NCBI RefSeq assembly: GCF_004104355.1
Contig: NZ_RJLM01000001.1
Coordinates: forward strand, 476,711 to 540,710
DNA: 64,000 bases
Direction: 5' to 3'
DNA from: Photobacterium chitinilyticum
GTDB lineage: Bacteria > Pseudomonadota > Gammaproteobacteria > Enterobacterales > Vibrionaceae
The stretch's first letter is position 1. Each line of letters opens with the position of its first letter. The notes beneath the pieces were generated by a model. The model saw only the letters and a list, made by a program, of their open reading frames with translations. It was not told the origin of the DNA and searched no databases. The position numbers and the translations under genes were made by a program. This document shows positions 29,529 to 37,942 of this stretch, piece after piece.

Positions 29529-29555
29529 AGCCACCTCTATTGCTAAGAGGTGGCT
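29529..29555 (+). terminator. Probable terminator after the chemoreceptor gene
   Basis: A 10-bp perfect stem (29529-29538 with 29546-29555, 7-nt loop) lies about 75 bp after the stop codon. The tail is only moderately T-rich (CTGATATTTT), so termination strength is uncertain. The rest of the 307-bp gap up to 29760 holds no gene I can see. Confidence 0.65.
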
Positions 29556-29760
29556 CTGATATTTTGAGTCATCATTTAAATTAGTTTTGGATTATCCGGT
29601 TTCTTTTTTGAATTTCATCTGAGATTATATTGCAACCAAGCAGAAAAATTCCTTTGTAAATACCAGATCCCTGGTTTTATGAATAGTCATTTGGCCTTAT
29701 AGTTGATGTTCAAATGTATAGGTTTACTAAGATCTAATGTAAAACTACGTAATAAACCCC

Positions 29761-30339
29761 TTAAAAACTGTAACCAACACCTAAGTAAAAACTATCAATA
29801 TCAAATTCTGAATAGTTTCCAGACGGAACAATAACTTTGTAGTTAAAATCCAAAAATATAGGTGTGTAAGGTAAGCTTACCTGAAGTCCAAGACCATAGT
29901 TGAACCACAAATCGTCATCTCTTATTGAGTATTGACCTTCAGAACCTCCTGATACCCAAATTTCACCATCAAAATAAGTAACACCAACAGTCGGATATAA
30001 CTTTAACCAGTTTGCATTTTCAAATCTGTATATTGGTCCAACAGAAAAATCCGACATATCTAAGGAAGCATCTAGTGTTCTACCTTCATAGTAGTAAACG
30101 CCATCATCTGATGAGGTCTGAATGCCGAAGATTACACCTAAATTATTGCCAGGTTGAATGAACGCATAATTTATACCAAAGCCAGAAGGGGCTTGGTCTA
30201 TACCTTCTAATTCATAAGTAGCTTTGGCATCAACGATACCAGCAGACAAGAAACCGCTATAACTATTTCCAGCATTAACAGAAAAAGAGGCAAGAGCAGA
30301 AGTCAGTGTTATTAAAGTTGATATTTTACTTATATTCAT
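29761..30339 (-). CDS. Small outer-membrane beta-barrel protein (OmpX/Ail-like)
   Basis: A 192-aa protein with a signal peptide ending SVNA-GN and alternating amphipathic strands. It ends in YLGVGYSF, with the terminal Phe typical of outer-membrane barrels. Repeated strand-like blocks (FGINYAFI, YPTVGVTYF, WFNYGLGLQV, FLDFNYKVIV) fit an eight-stranded OmpX/Ail-type barrel. Family assignment is from architecture, not from a diagnostic motif. The gene is AT-rich compared with its left neighbours and is transcribed divergently from a ToxR-like regulator 522 bp away, which may control it. Roles in adhesion or serum/host resistance are known for Ail but are not shown here. Confidence 0.75.
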   Translation of the reverse strand: MNISKISTLITLTSALASFSVNAGNSYSGFLSAGIVDAKATYELEGIDQAPSGFGINYAFIQPGNNLGVIFGIQTSSDDGVYYYEGRTLDASLDMSDFSVGPIYRFENANWLKLYPTVGVTYFDGEIWVSGGSEGQYSIRDDDLWFNYGLGLQVSLPYTPIFLDFNYKVIVPSGNYSEFDIDSFYLGVGYSF

Positions 30340-30861
30340 ATTTTATTTATACCTTAAAATCCCTATGATTAATCAATGTACATCTGAAAAGTTACTGATT
30401 GAGTTTCTGTATTAAACTGAACCCTAGTCACTGCAGTATCTTTAAATATATCTGTTTTAATTAATGTTTTATCACATTTGGTAAAACTAATAATATCCAG
30501 ACATGTGAGATATCTAGTGTGGCTTTATCTCTTGTATGCAATAGGATAAACGCAAATACTCGACAACTATGAGATTTATCAATATGCATTTACGAGCACA
30601 TTATGGCTGTTAATGACATCTTGAATGTTGGAGCAATAGTTATCAAATAAATTATTAATAATTTATTATAAATTATCTGTAATTCAACACTTTAACTGGA
30701 TTGGTTGGTTGTTCGTAATTTATGAACTGTTATAGATAAGTATTGAGAAAATTGATCTTCCTCACAGAAGGACTGTTTGTTTATTATTTGGGGGGATATG
30801 TTCTTTTAATTGTATTTTTTTTGATTATGATTTTATTTCTTCAGAATATGGGTAGATTTTA
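30340..30861. other. 522-bp AT-rich divergent regulatory region
   Basis: No gene is visible. This region separates the OmpX/Ail-like gene from the ToxR-like gene and is extremely AT-rich. A perfect 22-bp palindrome lies at 30646-30667 (listed separately). Promoters for both flanking genes are expected but cannot be placed reliably against the AT background. Confidence 0.6.
30646..30667. promoter_or_regulatory. Perfect 22-bp A/T palindrome, candidate operator
   Basis: Every base pair from 30646/30667 to 30656/30657 is complementary. It lies about 195 bp upstream of the ToxR-like gene and about 305 bp upstream of the divergent barrel gene. It consists only of A and T, so it could also be an H-NS-type nucleation or chance AT structure. 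Confidence 0.45.
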
Positions 30862-31512
30862 ATGCAGATAGAAATAACAAACCAATTGCGTATAAATATG
30901 GAAACATCGAGTGTTATTTATGTTGATTTTCAGGGTGGAGAGAGAACTATTCGATTAACTCAACCTGAAGCTAATATTCTAATATTCTTGACCGAACGTA
31001 GAGGGGATATAATAAGTAAAGATCAACTTATCGATACTGGATGGAGTGGTAAGATAACAGGTGGAAATTCACTTAATGTGGCGATATATAATTTGCGGCG
31101 GTATCTGTCAGTTGATAATCAAGTTCAATTGGAGAATGTTCCTAAAAAAGGATATAGATTAAATGTGATTGAAAATCTCACGGTGGCAATTTATGAAGAT
31201 AAGGAATATAAGGAAGATAAGAATACTGAAAAAGATAAGGATGAGCATCATAAGATTATTACTGAGTCAGTACCTATTAATTCAATAGCCATCAGAATAA
31301 AGATTGTCACTTTGATTTTATGTAACTTGATTTTATTGAAGTTTGTCTTGACTACATTTTTAAATCTAGTTTGGGTTGAATGTAAATCTAGTGCTGATTC
31401 TGTTGATGAGGTTTGTTTCTCGAAAAATTACGCAGAAAATAAAGAGTTGATAGAAGTTCCACAGGGTTTTTCTGCTATATCTAATAATTTTTATAGTAAT
31501 ACTAATGAGTAG
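30862..31512 (+). CDS. ToxR/PsaE-like membrane-bound transcription factor
   Basis: A 216-aa single-pass regulator. Residues 20-105 form an OmpR/PhoB-type winged helix (RLTQPEANILIFL, LNVAIYNLRRYLS, VPKKGYRLN). A very charged Lys/Glu/Asp linker spans 111-134, one membrane helix spans about 146-172, and a short periplasmic tail has two cysteines (174 and 185). This is the layout of ToxR, TcpP, CadC and PsaE. The size matches PsaE (about 214 aa) better than ToxR. No close family match is claimed. It starts at ATG 30862 without a strong ribosome site; ATG 30898 is an alternative. The next gene, 9 bp downstream, encodes a probable periplasmic partner. Strong AT bias suggests horizontal origin. Confidence 0.82.
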   Translation: MQIEITNQLRINMETSSVIYVDFQGGERTIRLTQPEANILIFLTERRGDIISKDQLIDTGWSGKITGGNSLNVAIYNLRRYLSVDNQVQLENVPKKGYRLNVIENLTVAIYEDKEYKEDKNTEKDKDEHHKIITESVPINSIAIRIKIVTLILCNLILLKFVLTTFLNLVWVECKSSADSVDEVCFSKNYAENKELIEVPQGFSAISNNFYSNTNE

Positions 31513-31521
31513 TGATTCAAA

Positions 31522-32001
31522 ATGTTCTTATATCGAGTTTTAAAAAAAATCACACTAGCAAGTTGTTTGTTGATAACTTTTCTTGTTCTTGTTTCTTATG
31601 TAAATGCGCTCGGTTGTCAATTTACTGTCAAGCATCTATCACCTCAGACTGACACAAATATTGAAATATACTCTACATGTAATTCTGGTATTGTAACAAC
31701 AAGGATTACAAATAAAATTAAGCCTTCGGATGTAGTATTTGAAATGAAAACTTATATGTTCACTCTGTATGGTCATCAAGTGGCATATGTCGATAGTTGG
31801 AATAAAGAGGATGTAGAGAAAACACTGTTCTCACCGTTTTACATTACTTTTAATAATAGTATTTTTCTACATTCATCGGTTAACCGTTTTAATAAAGAAT
31901 GGATTGGGGTTCATATGGATAATCCTATCAACTTATCTTATCTAGGCAAGATTGAAGGCTATCTTAGCTTACAAGATAGGTTTAACCTCGCCGATGAGTA
32001 G
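31522..32001 (+). CDS. Small membrane-anchored/periplasmic protein, probable partner of the ToxR-like regulator
   Basis: I do not recognise the sequence family. The 159-aa protein has a hydrophobic N-terminus (about 9-29), which is either a signal peptide (cleavage after VNA) or an anchor. A periplasmic domain follows with two cysteines (32 and 53). Position directly after a ToxR-like gene, size and topology match the accessory proteins ToxS, TcpH and PsaF (PsaF is about 162 aa), which stabilise or gate the regulator. Function as a co-regulator is therefore inferred from context. Base composition is as AT-rich as the regulator. Confidence 0.7.
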   Translation: MFLYRVLKKITLASCLLITFLVLVSYVNALGCQFTVKHLSPQTDTNIEIYSTCNSGIVTTRITNKIKPSDVVFEMKTYMFTLYGHQVAYVDSWNKEDVEKTLFSPFYITFNNSIFLHSSVNRFNKEWIGVHMDNPINLSYLGKIEGYLSLQDRFNLADE

Positions 32002-32067
32002 GTTTTATTTATGATGGCTTACAAGCTAATCATTAGAAAGCTTTCCTTTGGGCTGTTGACTTGACAG

Positions 32068-32110
32068 CCGCACAACATAACCAGCTAGATTGGGCTGGCG
32101 TGTTGTGCGG
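32068..32110. repeat. Long interrupted inverted repeat between convergent genes
   Basis: Arms CCGCACAACA (32068-32077) and TGTTGTGCGG (32101-32110) enclose an inner CCAGC/GCTGG pair, giving a stem of about 15 bp with a short internal loop. A second small inverted repeat, GGCTGT/ACAGCC (32051-32056 with 32064-32069), overlaps its left end. There is no T-run on either side. It may be a bidirectional transcript end or the footprint of a mobile hairpin element. Confidence 0.6.
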
Positions 32111-32190
32111 ATATGGTTCAAAGATAGAATTGGAGCTTGCTTCTCCTACGTACTTGTTTGATTGCCCAGAGCAACAGGTAAGCTTGCCAT

Positions 32191-33306
32191 TCAATTGCAG
32201 GCTGTTCTATTTATTTCATTGAATGTTGGATAATCAATATAACCATGTGCATTACCACCAAACAAAGTAGCGCCATCAAGGTCTGCGAGTTCGTAGTCGT
32301 TCACCAAGCGTGAAACTAAGTCTGGGTTCGACACGAATGGACGACCGAAGGCGACTAGATCAGCGTAACCTTTGCTTAGCACTTCATCTGCGCGTTCTTG
32401 CGTGTAGCTACCTGCGACAATGATTGTATTCGTAAAAATTTCTCGCAACTCAATGCGGAAACTTTCAGGGATCACTGGAGCATCATCCCAATCAGCTTCG
32501 GATAAGTGCATGTAAGCGATATCACGAGCTTGCAGTTGTTTCGATGCCTCAAGGATTGTTGGAACGATATTCGGGCAATCCATATCTTTAAATGTGATGA
32601 ATGGAGCAAGACGAACACCTACCTTATCTGCACCGATTGTTTCAATCACGGCATCAACAACTTCAAGAAGGAAGCGGATACGGTTCTCACGAGTGCCGCC
32701 ATAGTTATCAGTACGCTTGTTCGAGTTTGTACGAAGGAACTGATCAATAAGGTAGCCATTACCACCATGGATCTCAACGCCATTAAAGCCCGCTTTTACT
32801 GCGCGTTTTGCCGAGTAAGCAAAGTCTTTAATAACACGATCGATATCAGTCTGAGTCATCTCACGAGGTTGAACACAATCGACCATGTTGCCGTTACCTT
32901 TGTTATCCGAAATCCAAACCTTAGTCTCAACGGGAGCTAAAGCAGAAGGCGCGATAGGTAGTTCACCCTGCTGGAATGTTGGGTGGGAAACACGACCGAC
33001 ATGCCATAACTGGCAGAACATAGCAGCGCCTTGGTCTTGTGCTGCTTTAGTAACAGGTTGCCAACCTTTTACTTGCTCGTCAGTGTAAACACCTGGGGTG
33101 AATGAGTAACCTTGAGAGTCATCTGAAATCTGAGTCGCCTCAGAGATGATTAAACCGGCAGTAGCACGTTGCCTGTAGTACGTAGCCATCATTTCATTTG
33201 GGACGTTGCCTGGTTGACTTGTGCGAGCGCGAGTCATTGGCGCCATTACTATTCGGTTTTGTAAATCCAAGTTTTTTAGGTTTGTTTTCTGGAATAATTT
33301 GCTCAT
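32191..33306 (-). CDS. nemA: Alkene reductase, Old Yellow Enzyme family (NemA-like)
   Basis: FMN-dependent ene reductase of about 371 aa that uses NADPH to reduce activated C=C bonds, nitro esters or N-ethylmaleimide. The OYE barrel motifs are clear: NRIVMAPMTRAR, GLIISEATQI, LWHVGRVSHP, the active-site pair in GVEIHGGNGYLIDQFLR (His, Asn region), NRTDNYGGTRENR-type block, and the FMN phosphate site VAFGRPFVSNPD. Start taken at ATG 33306 (MSKLFQKT); ATG 33315 is three codons upstream. It is divergent from a LysR gene with inverted repeats in between, suggesting control by it. Physiological substrate unknown. Confidence 0.92.
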   Translation of the reverse strand: MSKLFQKTNLKNLDLQNRIVMAPMTRARTSQPGNVPNEMMATYYRQRATAGLIISEATQISDDSQGYSFTPGVYTDEQVKGWQPVTKAAQDQGAAMFCQLWHVGRVSHPTFQQGELPIAPSALAPVETKVWISDNKGNGNMVDCVQPREMTQTDIDRVIKDFAYSAKRAVKAGFNGVEIHGGNGYLIDQFLRTNSNKRTDNYGGTRENRIRFLLEVVDAVIETIGADKVGVRLAPFITFKDMDCPNIVPTILEASKQLQARDIAYMHLSEADWDDAPVIPESFRIELREIFTNTIIVAGSYTQERADEVLSKGYADLVAFGRPFVSNPDLVSRLVNDYELADLDGATLFGGNAHGYIDYPTFNEINRTACN

Positions 33307-33365
33307 GATATTCATCTTATTTTAGTCGTTGAACATTAGTTTTTTGCTTACTGACGCCATCCATT

Positions 33366-33391
33366 CATTAACGGATAGATCCCAGTTAATG
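33366..33391. promoter_or_regulatory. Inverted repeat in the nemA-lysR divergent region (site 1)
   Basis: CATTAAC (33366-33372) and GTTAATG (33385-33391) are perfect 7-bp arms with a 12-bp spacer, located 60-85 bp upstream of nemA. This fits a LysR-type recognition site in a divergent promoter. The spacing is compatible with a dimer half-site pair. Confidence 0.5.
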
Positions 33392-33443
33392 ATTGCCATT
33401 ATATTTGTTCGTTTTATTTTGATAATTGAGTAAAATATGAATT

Positions 33444-33468
33444 CACTATTCGGTTTAGGTGAATAGTG
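33444..33468. promoter_or_regulatory. Inverted repeat just upstream of the LysR gene (site 2)
   Basis: CACTATTC (33444-33451) and GAATAGTG (33461-33468) are perfect 8-bp arms with a 9-bp spacer. The right arm touches the ribosome-binding site (GGGAGGG at 33468-33474) of the LysR gene, so occupancy could block its own expression. Confidence 0.6.
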
Positions 33469-33478
33469 GGAGGGTTAA

Positions 33479-34420
33479 GTGGATAAATTTTCTGATATGG
33501 CAATGTTCGTGAGCATTGTGAAGCACCAGGGGCTGGCAGCTGCGGGGCGAGATCTCAGTCTATCTCCTGCAACGGTGACAGCAAGACTCCAGGCGCTTGA
33601 AGAAAGGTATGGTGTAAAGCTTTTAAATCGGAGCACAAGGCATGTGTCGCTGACAGAGTCTGGTGAGCTTTATTACAAAGCCTGTATTGAGATATTGGAT
33701 AATGTAAGTGAGGTAGAGAATCTTATCCAGAATGGGGTGAGAGAGGTTAAAGGCTCGTTAAAAGTAGTCGCGCCAAAGGATATTGGTAAACAATATATTC
33801 TCCCTATTTTGAATGAGTTCTCTGAACTGTACCCAGATGTCGTGCCATATCTATATTTGAACGATCAAATCTCCAACATTGCTGAATCTGGGATGGACAT
33901 TGTGGTTAGGTATGGAGAGCTTGCTGATAGTAGTTTGATATCAAGGCGGTTGGCACCAAGCCGACGGGTGCTATGTGCATCGCCTGAGTACCTGGCAAAG
34001 CATGGAACGCCATCAACACCACAGGATTTGGTCAATCATAGCTGTCTGGTTATGCTTCGAAGTAATGAAGAGCTAAAGACATGGCATTTTCAGGAACGAG
34101 ACAAGAAGAAATCAATAACCGTTGTACCTCGGCGATTTTCAGATGATGGTGAGGTTATTAGGCGCTGGGCAGTCGAGGGGGCAGGGATAGCGCTGAAATC
34201 AGTTCTAGACGTGCAAGCTGACATTACTAACCTACGTCTTGTCACCGTGCTCAACAGATACATGAAGAACTTTAATACATCGATGTCGGTTTCAAGTGCT
34301 GACTTGAATGTTGTATATATTAGCAAGAAGTATCAGCCCAAACGAATTCGGCTCTTTTTGGATTTTCTTTTTGAAAGATTTAACGATTTAGTCGAAGAGT
34401 CAGAAAAAAGCCGGATGTAG
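33479..34420 (+). CDS. LysR-family transcriptional regulator
   Basis: A 313-aa regulator with the N-terminal winged helix-turn-helix (AMFVSIVKHQGLAAAGRDLSLSPATVTARLQALE, described here by its ends, residues about 8-41) followed by a substrate-binding domain. The DLS-type linker and NRSTRHVSLTESGELYY are typical of the AaeR/DmlR-like branch. It starts at GTG 33479, with a strong GGGAGGG ribosome site 5 bp before it. It is divergent from nemA, and the two perfect inverted repeats between them make local control of nemA and autoregulation likely. Inducer unknown. Confidence 0.9.
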   Translation: MDKFSDMAMFVSIVKHQGLAAAGRDLSLSPATVTARLQALEERYGVKLLNRSTRHVSLTESGELYYKACIEILDNVSEVENLIQNGVREVKGSLKVVAPKDIGKQYILPILNEFSELYPDVVPYLYLNDQISNIAESGMDIVVRYGELADSSLISRRLAPSRRVLCASPEYLAKHGTPSTPQDLVNHSCLVMLRSNEELKTWHFQERDKKKSITVVPRRFSDDGEVIRRWAVEGAGIALKSVLDVQADITNLRLVTVLNRYMKNFNTSMSVSSADLNVVYISKKYQPKRIRLFLDFLFERFNDLVEESEKSRM

Positions 34421-34425
34421 GCTTT
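34407..34425 (+). terminator. Short terminator-like hairpin overlapping the LysR stop
   Basis: AAAGCC (34407-34412) pairs with GGCTTT (34420-34425), preceded by A residues and followed by CTTTATG. The stem is only 6 bp plus A-T extension. It overlaps the TAG stop codon of the LysR gene. Confidence 0.45.
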
Positions 34426-34556
34426 CTTTATGTGCATGTAGTGATGGCAGCTTTTCATTGAATTAAACGTGAGTACACTTTGACTTCTCTTCCTGCATGG
34501 TTTTATGTTTGGTTGAATTGCCCCCGCATAGCAGGGGCGAGTGGTGGAATGAATGC

Positions 34557-36491
34557 TTAATTGACCTGAGGTTGATCATCGTCGAATGTATCAGTATACC
34601 CTTTCGGAGGCGGTGTCCAGCCGCGTTCTGAACGCGAATGTTTATCGCTGCGATCTTTTTTCATCTCTTCTGCCATGACTTCTTCTAGGCGAATAAATAG
34701 ATCTCGATAGTTATTGTCGAAGCGTTCTTCTTCGGAATCATCTTTCCACGCGGCATACAGCTTGTCGGACTTGCGCTCTTCAACCCGTTTGTAAGTGGTT
34801 TTTTGTTGTTCCACAAAGAATGGGTGCAGGCCAAGAGATTTCATAGCGTGTCCGCCAACCTCCAAGGCCGAGTGGTAGGTCTCTGATTCAATGATATCAG
34901 CACCGGCTTGTCTTAATTGGTAACCATGACCTCGGTCGAAGGCGCGAGTAATGATTTTGACTTTTGGATAGGTGTGCTTGACGTATTTTACTAGCTCTAC
35001 ACTGTGTTCGTGATGGTCGATGGCTACCACGAGCGCTGCGGCGTGTTCAATCCCTGCAGTGTGTAGTAAATCAGGGCGTGTTGCATCACCAAAATATGCC
35101 TTGGTGCCAATTTGGCGTACGACATCGACCTGATTAGCCTGATGGTCAAGCACTACTGTTTTCACTCCGTTTGATACCAGCAGGCGATTGACGATCTGAC
35201 CAAAGCGGCCGATGCCCGCAATAATGACGGTACCTTGCTCATCGATTTCATCCGTTTCGCGGTCGTTGGAGGTTTTTTCAAAGCGCGGCAGAATGACTTT
35301 ATCAAACAAGATAAATAGCCCCGGAGTGAGGAACATCGAAAGTGCGACGACTAAAGAGAGGGGTTGTGCTATATCCGCGGGGATAACGTGGTTTTGCAGA
35401 GAGAAACTAAGCAGCACGAAACCAAATTCACCCGCCTGCGCGAGGCTTAATGTAAACAGCCAGCGGTCACTGCCCTTTATTCGAAAGATTAACGCAAGAC
35501 CATAGAGCACCAAGGCTTTTACTGCCATGGCGCCCAATGTCAGAGCGATAATGATTGTGAAGTCATTTAACAGCACCGAGAAGTTGATACCTGCCCCAAC
35601 GGTGATAAAGAACAGCCCGAGCAGTAATCCTTTGAACGGATCGATGTTGGACTCAAGCTCATGGCGAAATTCGCTGTTCGCCAATACGACGCCGGCTAGG
35701 AAAGTACCCAGTGCCGGAGACAAACCGACAAGGCTCATTAACGCGGCAATGCCGATAACCAGCATCAATGCGGTGGCAGTGAAAATTTCGCGCAAACCCG
35801 AACTAGCAACAAAACGGAACAGCGGGCGGCTGAGGTAATGCCCTCCGACTACAACAGCAATAATGGATCCTGTGATCACTAAACCATACGCCCAACCCGG
35901 CAAACTGGCCACTAAGCTTAACTCATCGTGATGCTCTGCGGCTGTGGTCGCTGCTGCCTGCGCTTGTTCAATCAGCTTTGGTAGTGCCAACAAAGGAATA
36001 AATGCCAGCATTGGGATCACAGCAATATCTTGGAACAAAAGTACCGAAAAGGCGTTTTGGCCACCTTCAGTTTTGCTCAAGCCTTTCTCGTTGAAGGTTT
36101 GCAGCACAATAGCGGTGGAAGAGAGCGCAAAAATGAGGCCGATCGTGAGTGCAATGGTCCAAGGCTGATCAAAGAACAAGGCGCTCCCCATCACTGCGGC
36201 GGCTGTTCCGCCAACTTGCAGCCCACCAAGTCCCATCAGGCGGTTACGCATCGCCCACAGCATTTTCGGCTCCAGTTCCAGGCCGACAAGAAACAGCATC
36301 ATTACCACACCGAATTCAGCAAAGTGCTGAATCGTATTGGTTTCTTCTCCCACCAAACCAATAACTGGACCAATGACGACGCCCGCGATGAGATAACCTA
36401 ATACAGAGCCTAAGCCGAGGCGTTTAGCCACTGGCACTGCGATAACTGCGGCGACAAGGTAGATAAACGCCTGTAAAAAGATACTGGTCAT
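34557..36491 (-). CDS. Kef-type K+/H+ efflux antiporter (KefB/KefC family)
   Basis: A 644-aa inner-membrane antiporter of the CPA2 family. Twelve or so membrane helices fill residues 1-385, with LGYLIAGVVIGPVIGL, FLVGLELEPKMLW and SSTAIVLQTFNEKG. A cytosolic TrkA-N/RCK domain begins near 395 with VIIAGIGRFGQIVNRLL. In E. coli these transporters export K+ in exchange for protons when electrophiles bound to glutathione accumulate. The gene start overlaps the stop of the upstream oxidoreductase gene by 4 bp (ATGA), as expected for kefG-kefB or kefF-kefC. I cannot separate KefB from KefC by eye. Confidence 0.92.
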   Translation of the reverse strand: MTSIFLQAFIYLVAAVIAVPVAKRLGLGSVLGYLIAGVVIGPVIGLVGEETNTIQHFAEFGVVMMLFLVGLELEPKMLWAMRNRLMGLGGLQVGGTAAAVMGSALFFDQPWTIALTIGLIFALSSTAIVLQTFNEKGLSKTEGGQNAFSVLLFQDIAVIPMLAFIPLLALPKLIEQAQAAATTAAEHHDELSLVASLPGWAYGLVITGSIIAVVVGGHYLSRPLFRFVASSGLREIFTATALMLVIGIAALMSLVGLSPALGTFLAGVVLANSEFRHELESNIDPFKGLLLGLFFITVGAGINFSVLLNDFTIIIALTLGAMAVKALVLYGLALIFRIKGSDRWLFTLSLAQAGEFGFVLLSFSLQNHVIPADIAQPLSLVVALSMFLTPGLFILFDKVILPRFEKTSNDRETDEIDEQGTVIIAGIGRFGQIVNRLLVSNGVKTVVLDHQANQVDVVRQIGTKAYFGDATRPDLLHTAGIEHAAALVVAIDHHEHSVELVKYVKHTYPKVKIITRAFDRGHGYQLRQAGADIIESETYHSALEVGGHAMKSLGLHPFFVEQQKTTYKRVEERKSDKLYAAWKDDSEEERFDNNYRDLFIRLEEVMAEEMKKDRSDKHSRSERGWTPPPKGYTDTFDDDQPQVN

Positions 36492-37111
36492 TTTATCTCC
36501 CGCTTTTGGGTTGGATTAGCATCCAAATAATGATTGAGTTTTTCAGCTGGTGCTGCGATGTCGAGATCAACCTTTCCTGCGACGAGCCTCTTCAGCAGGT
36601 TACGCCAAGACTCAAGGTGTCCATCAATGCGTTCTTCTTCAAGTGCGGTGCGTGAGCCAAACAGCGTAAAAGGAGGGAGGTAGCACATACCTGTCAGGCT
36701 TGCCATTTGCTCAAGAGGATAAAGCAGTTGGCGGATGGTGAAATGGTTATAGCCATCCGTATGGTAAGCATCCGCTTTTGCGCCAGCGGTTAGCGAACAA
36801 AAAAATGCCTTGCCTGTTAAAGCATCGCCATCGGGGCCATACGCAAAGCTGTATTCCAGCACCAAGTCTTGCCATTCTTTTAAGATGGCAGGTGTGGAAT
36901 ACCAATACAAAGGAAACTGGAAGATGATCACATCATGTTTGACTAAACGCTGTTGTTCGCGGTCAATATTGATATTAAAAGTGGGGTATTCAGCATAAAG
37001 GTCGACGGTCGTGACGCCGTCAATTTGCTTGGCCGATTCAAATAGAGGTTGGTTGACCTCAGAACGATGCTGAGAAGGATGTGCAAAAAGCACCAATACC
37101 TTTTGGGTCAT
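36488..37111 (-). CDS. Kef ancillary NAD(P)H oxidoreductase (KefF/KefG family)
   Basis: A 207-aa flavodoxin-like quinone reductase that binds to and activates the Kef antiporter encoded next. Motifs: VLVLFAHPSQHRS at the N-terminus (flavin phosphate site), FNINIDREQ, and the family core FQFPLYWYSTPAILKEWQD. It overlaps the antiporter gene by 4 bp, so stoichiometric co-expression is likely. Together with the NemA-like ene reductase nearby, it may serve electrophile defence; that link is inference. Confidence 0.92.
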   Translation of the reverse strand: MTQKVLVLFAHPSQHRSEVNQPLFESAKQIDGVTTVDLYAEYPTFNINIDREQQRLVKHDVIIFQFPLYWYSTPAILKEWQDLVLEYSFAYGPDGDALTGKAFFCSLTAGAKADAYHTDGYNHFTIRQLLYPLEQMASLTGMCYLPPFTLFGSRTALEEERIDGHLESWRNLLKRLVAGKVDLDIAAPAEKLNHYLDANPTQKREIK

Positions 37112-37310
37112 AGTCTTCCTTACTATAAATCTAAATTCGGTTGCCAGTAGTTTGAGTTTTGTCTCATCCTACTTCTTGCTTTACAGCTTGCAACCATTAT
37201 AGAAGATAGTGGCATTCTCTTTACGTGACCCGCCTTCCATCGCATGTGGGTGGCCGAATTGGGAGTGGCTAAATTTGTCTTCGGCGGTGACTGGGTTGTT
37301 GATTTGACTA

Positions 37311-37347
37311 GCGGCTGATTAGATTGCCGCGCTGGCTAATTAGCCGC
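37311..37347. repeat. Inverted repeat between the Kef oxidoreductase and yedF genes
   Basis: GCGGCTGATTAG (37311-37322) pairs with CTAATTAGCCGC (37336-37347) with one G-T wobble and a 13-nt loop that is itself GC-rich. It lies 29 bp after the yedF stop, so it may terminate the leftward yedF operon, although no T-run follows. Confidence 0.5.
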
Positions 37348-37375
37348 GCGACATTCTTTATTATTAGCCTTTGTT

Positions 37376-37942
37376 TTATAAGCTAATCACCTGCTCCTGA
37401 CCGTGGTAGATAGCAATGAGATCGTGCATGGTGCCGATTCGGCCAACAGCCAGCTTATCTTTGATTTCGAAGAAATCTAGGCAGGTGCCGCAAACAATGA
37501 TGTCTGTTCCTTTTTCTTGCAGTTTACGTAGAGCGTCGACTGTGTCAGCCTGTTCAACACAGAGTTTGGCACCTGTATTAACAAAAAAGATAGAGGCAGG
37601 AACCTGTTCATAATCGGAACTGACATTGAAAAAAGCATTCATCAGCTTTTGGCCGATCACCTCATTGCCTTGGCCTAGGGTATCGTTGCCGACGACATAG
37701 GACTTTTGCGTCATTATCTGCTTGCGACTAATGTTGGCAATAATCGTTTGTCCTTCAGGTGTTTGCAGGACTTCTTCAACGGCTACACCTTTATTGCTTA
37801 GGTAGTTGATTAGCGTTGAGGTGCTATCTTGCTCTGAACTTAGAATTTCTACGGTTTTAATGCTTTGATCTTCTAATGCTTTTTCTAACTGATTCAGAGC
37901 TTGTTGTTGTGAGATACCGCGAACATCAATCTTGTTTTTCAT
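37376..37942 (-). CDS. yedF: YedF, sulfurtransferase-like selenium metabolism protein
   Basis: A two-domain 188-aa protein of the YedF family, whose members occur in genomes with selenium metabolism. Residues 1-75 have the TusA fold (IDVRGISQQQALNQLEKAL), but the Cys-Pro pair of active TusA is replaced by Gln, so this half probably cannot carry persulfide. Residues 80-188 are DsrE/DsrF-like, with a CGTC motif (Cys151, Cys154) and LCVEQADT. It ends a leftward operon. Its start overlaps the DUF3343 gene stop by 17 bp. Role in delivering reduced Se or S is inferred from family and context. Confidence 0.88.
   Translation of the reverse strand: MKNKIDVRGISQQQALNQLEKALEDQSIKTVEILSSEQDSTSTLINYLSNKGVAVEEVLQTPEGQTIIANISRKQIMTQKSYVVGNDTLGQGNEVIGQKLMNAFFNVSSDYEQVPASIFFVNTGAKLCVEQADTVDALRKLQEKGTDIIVCGTCLDFFEIKDKLAVGRIGTMHDLIAIYHGQEQVISL

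Noticed and set aside
34520-34538. GCCCC/GGGGC hairpin downstream of the Kef antiporter gene.
   Set aside because: Stem only 5-6 bp with no T-run on the relevant strand.
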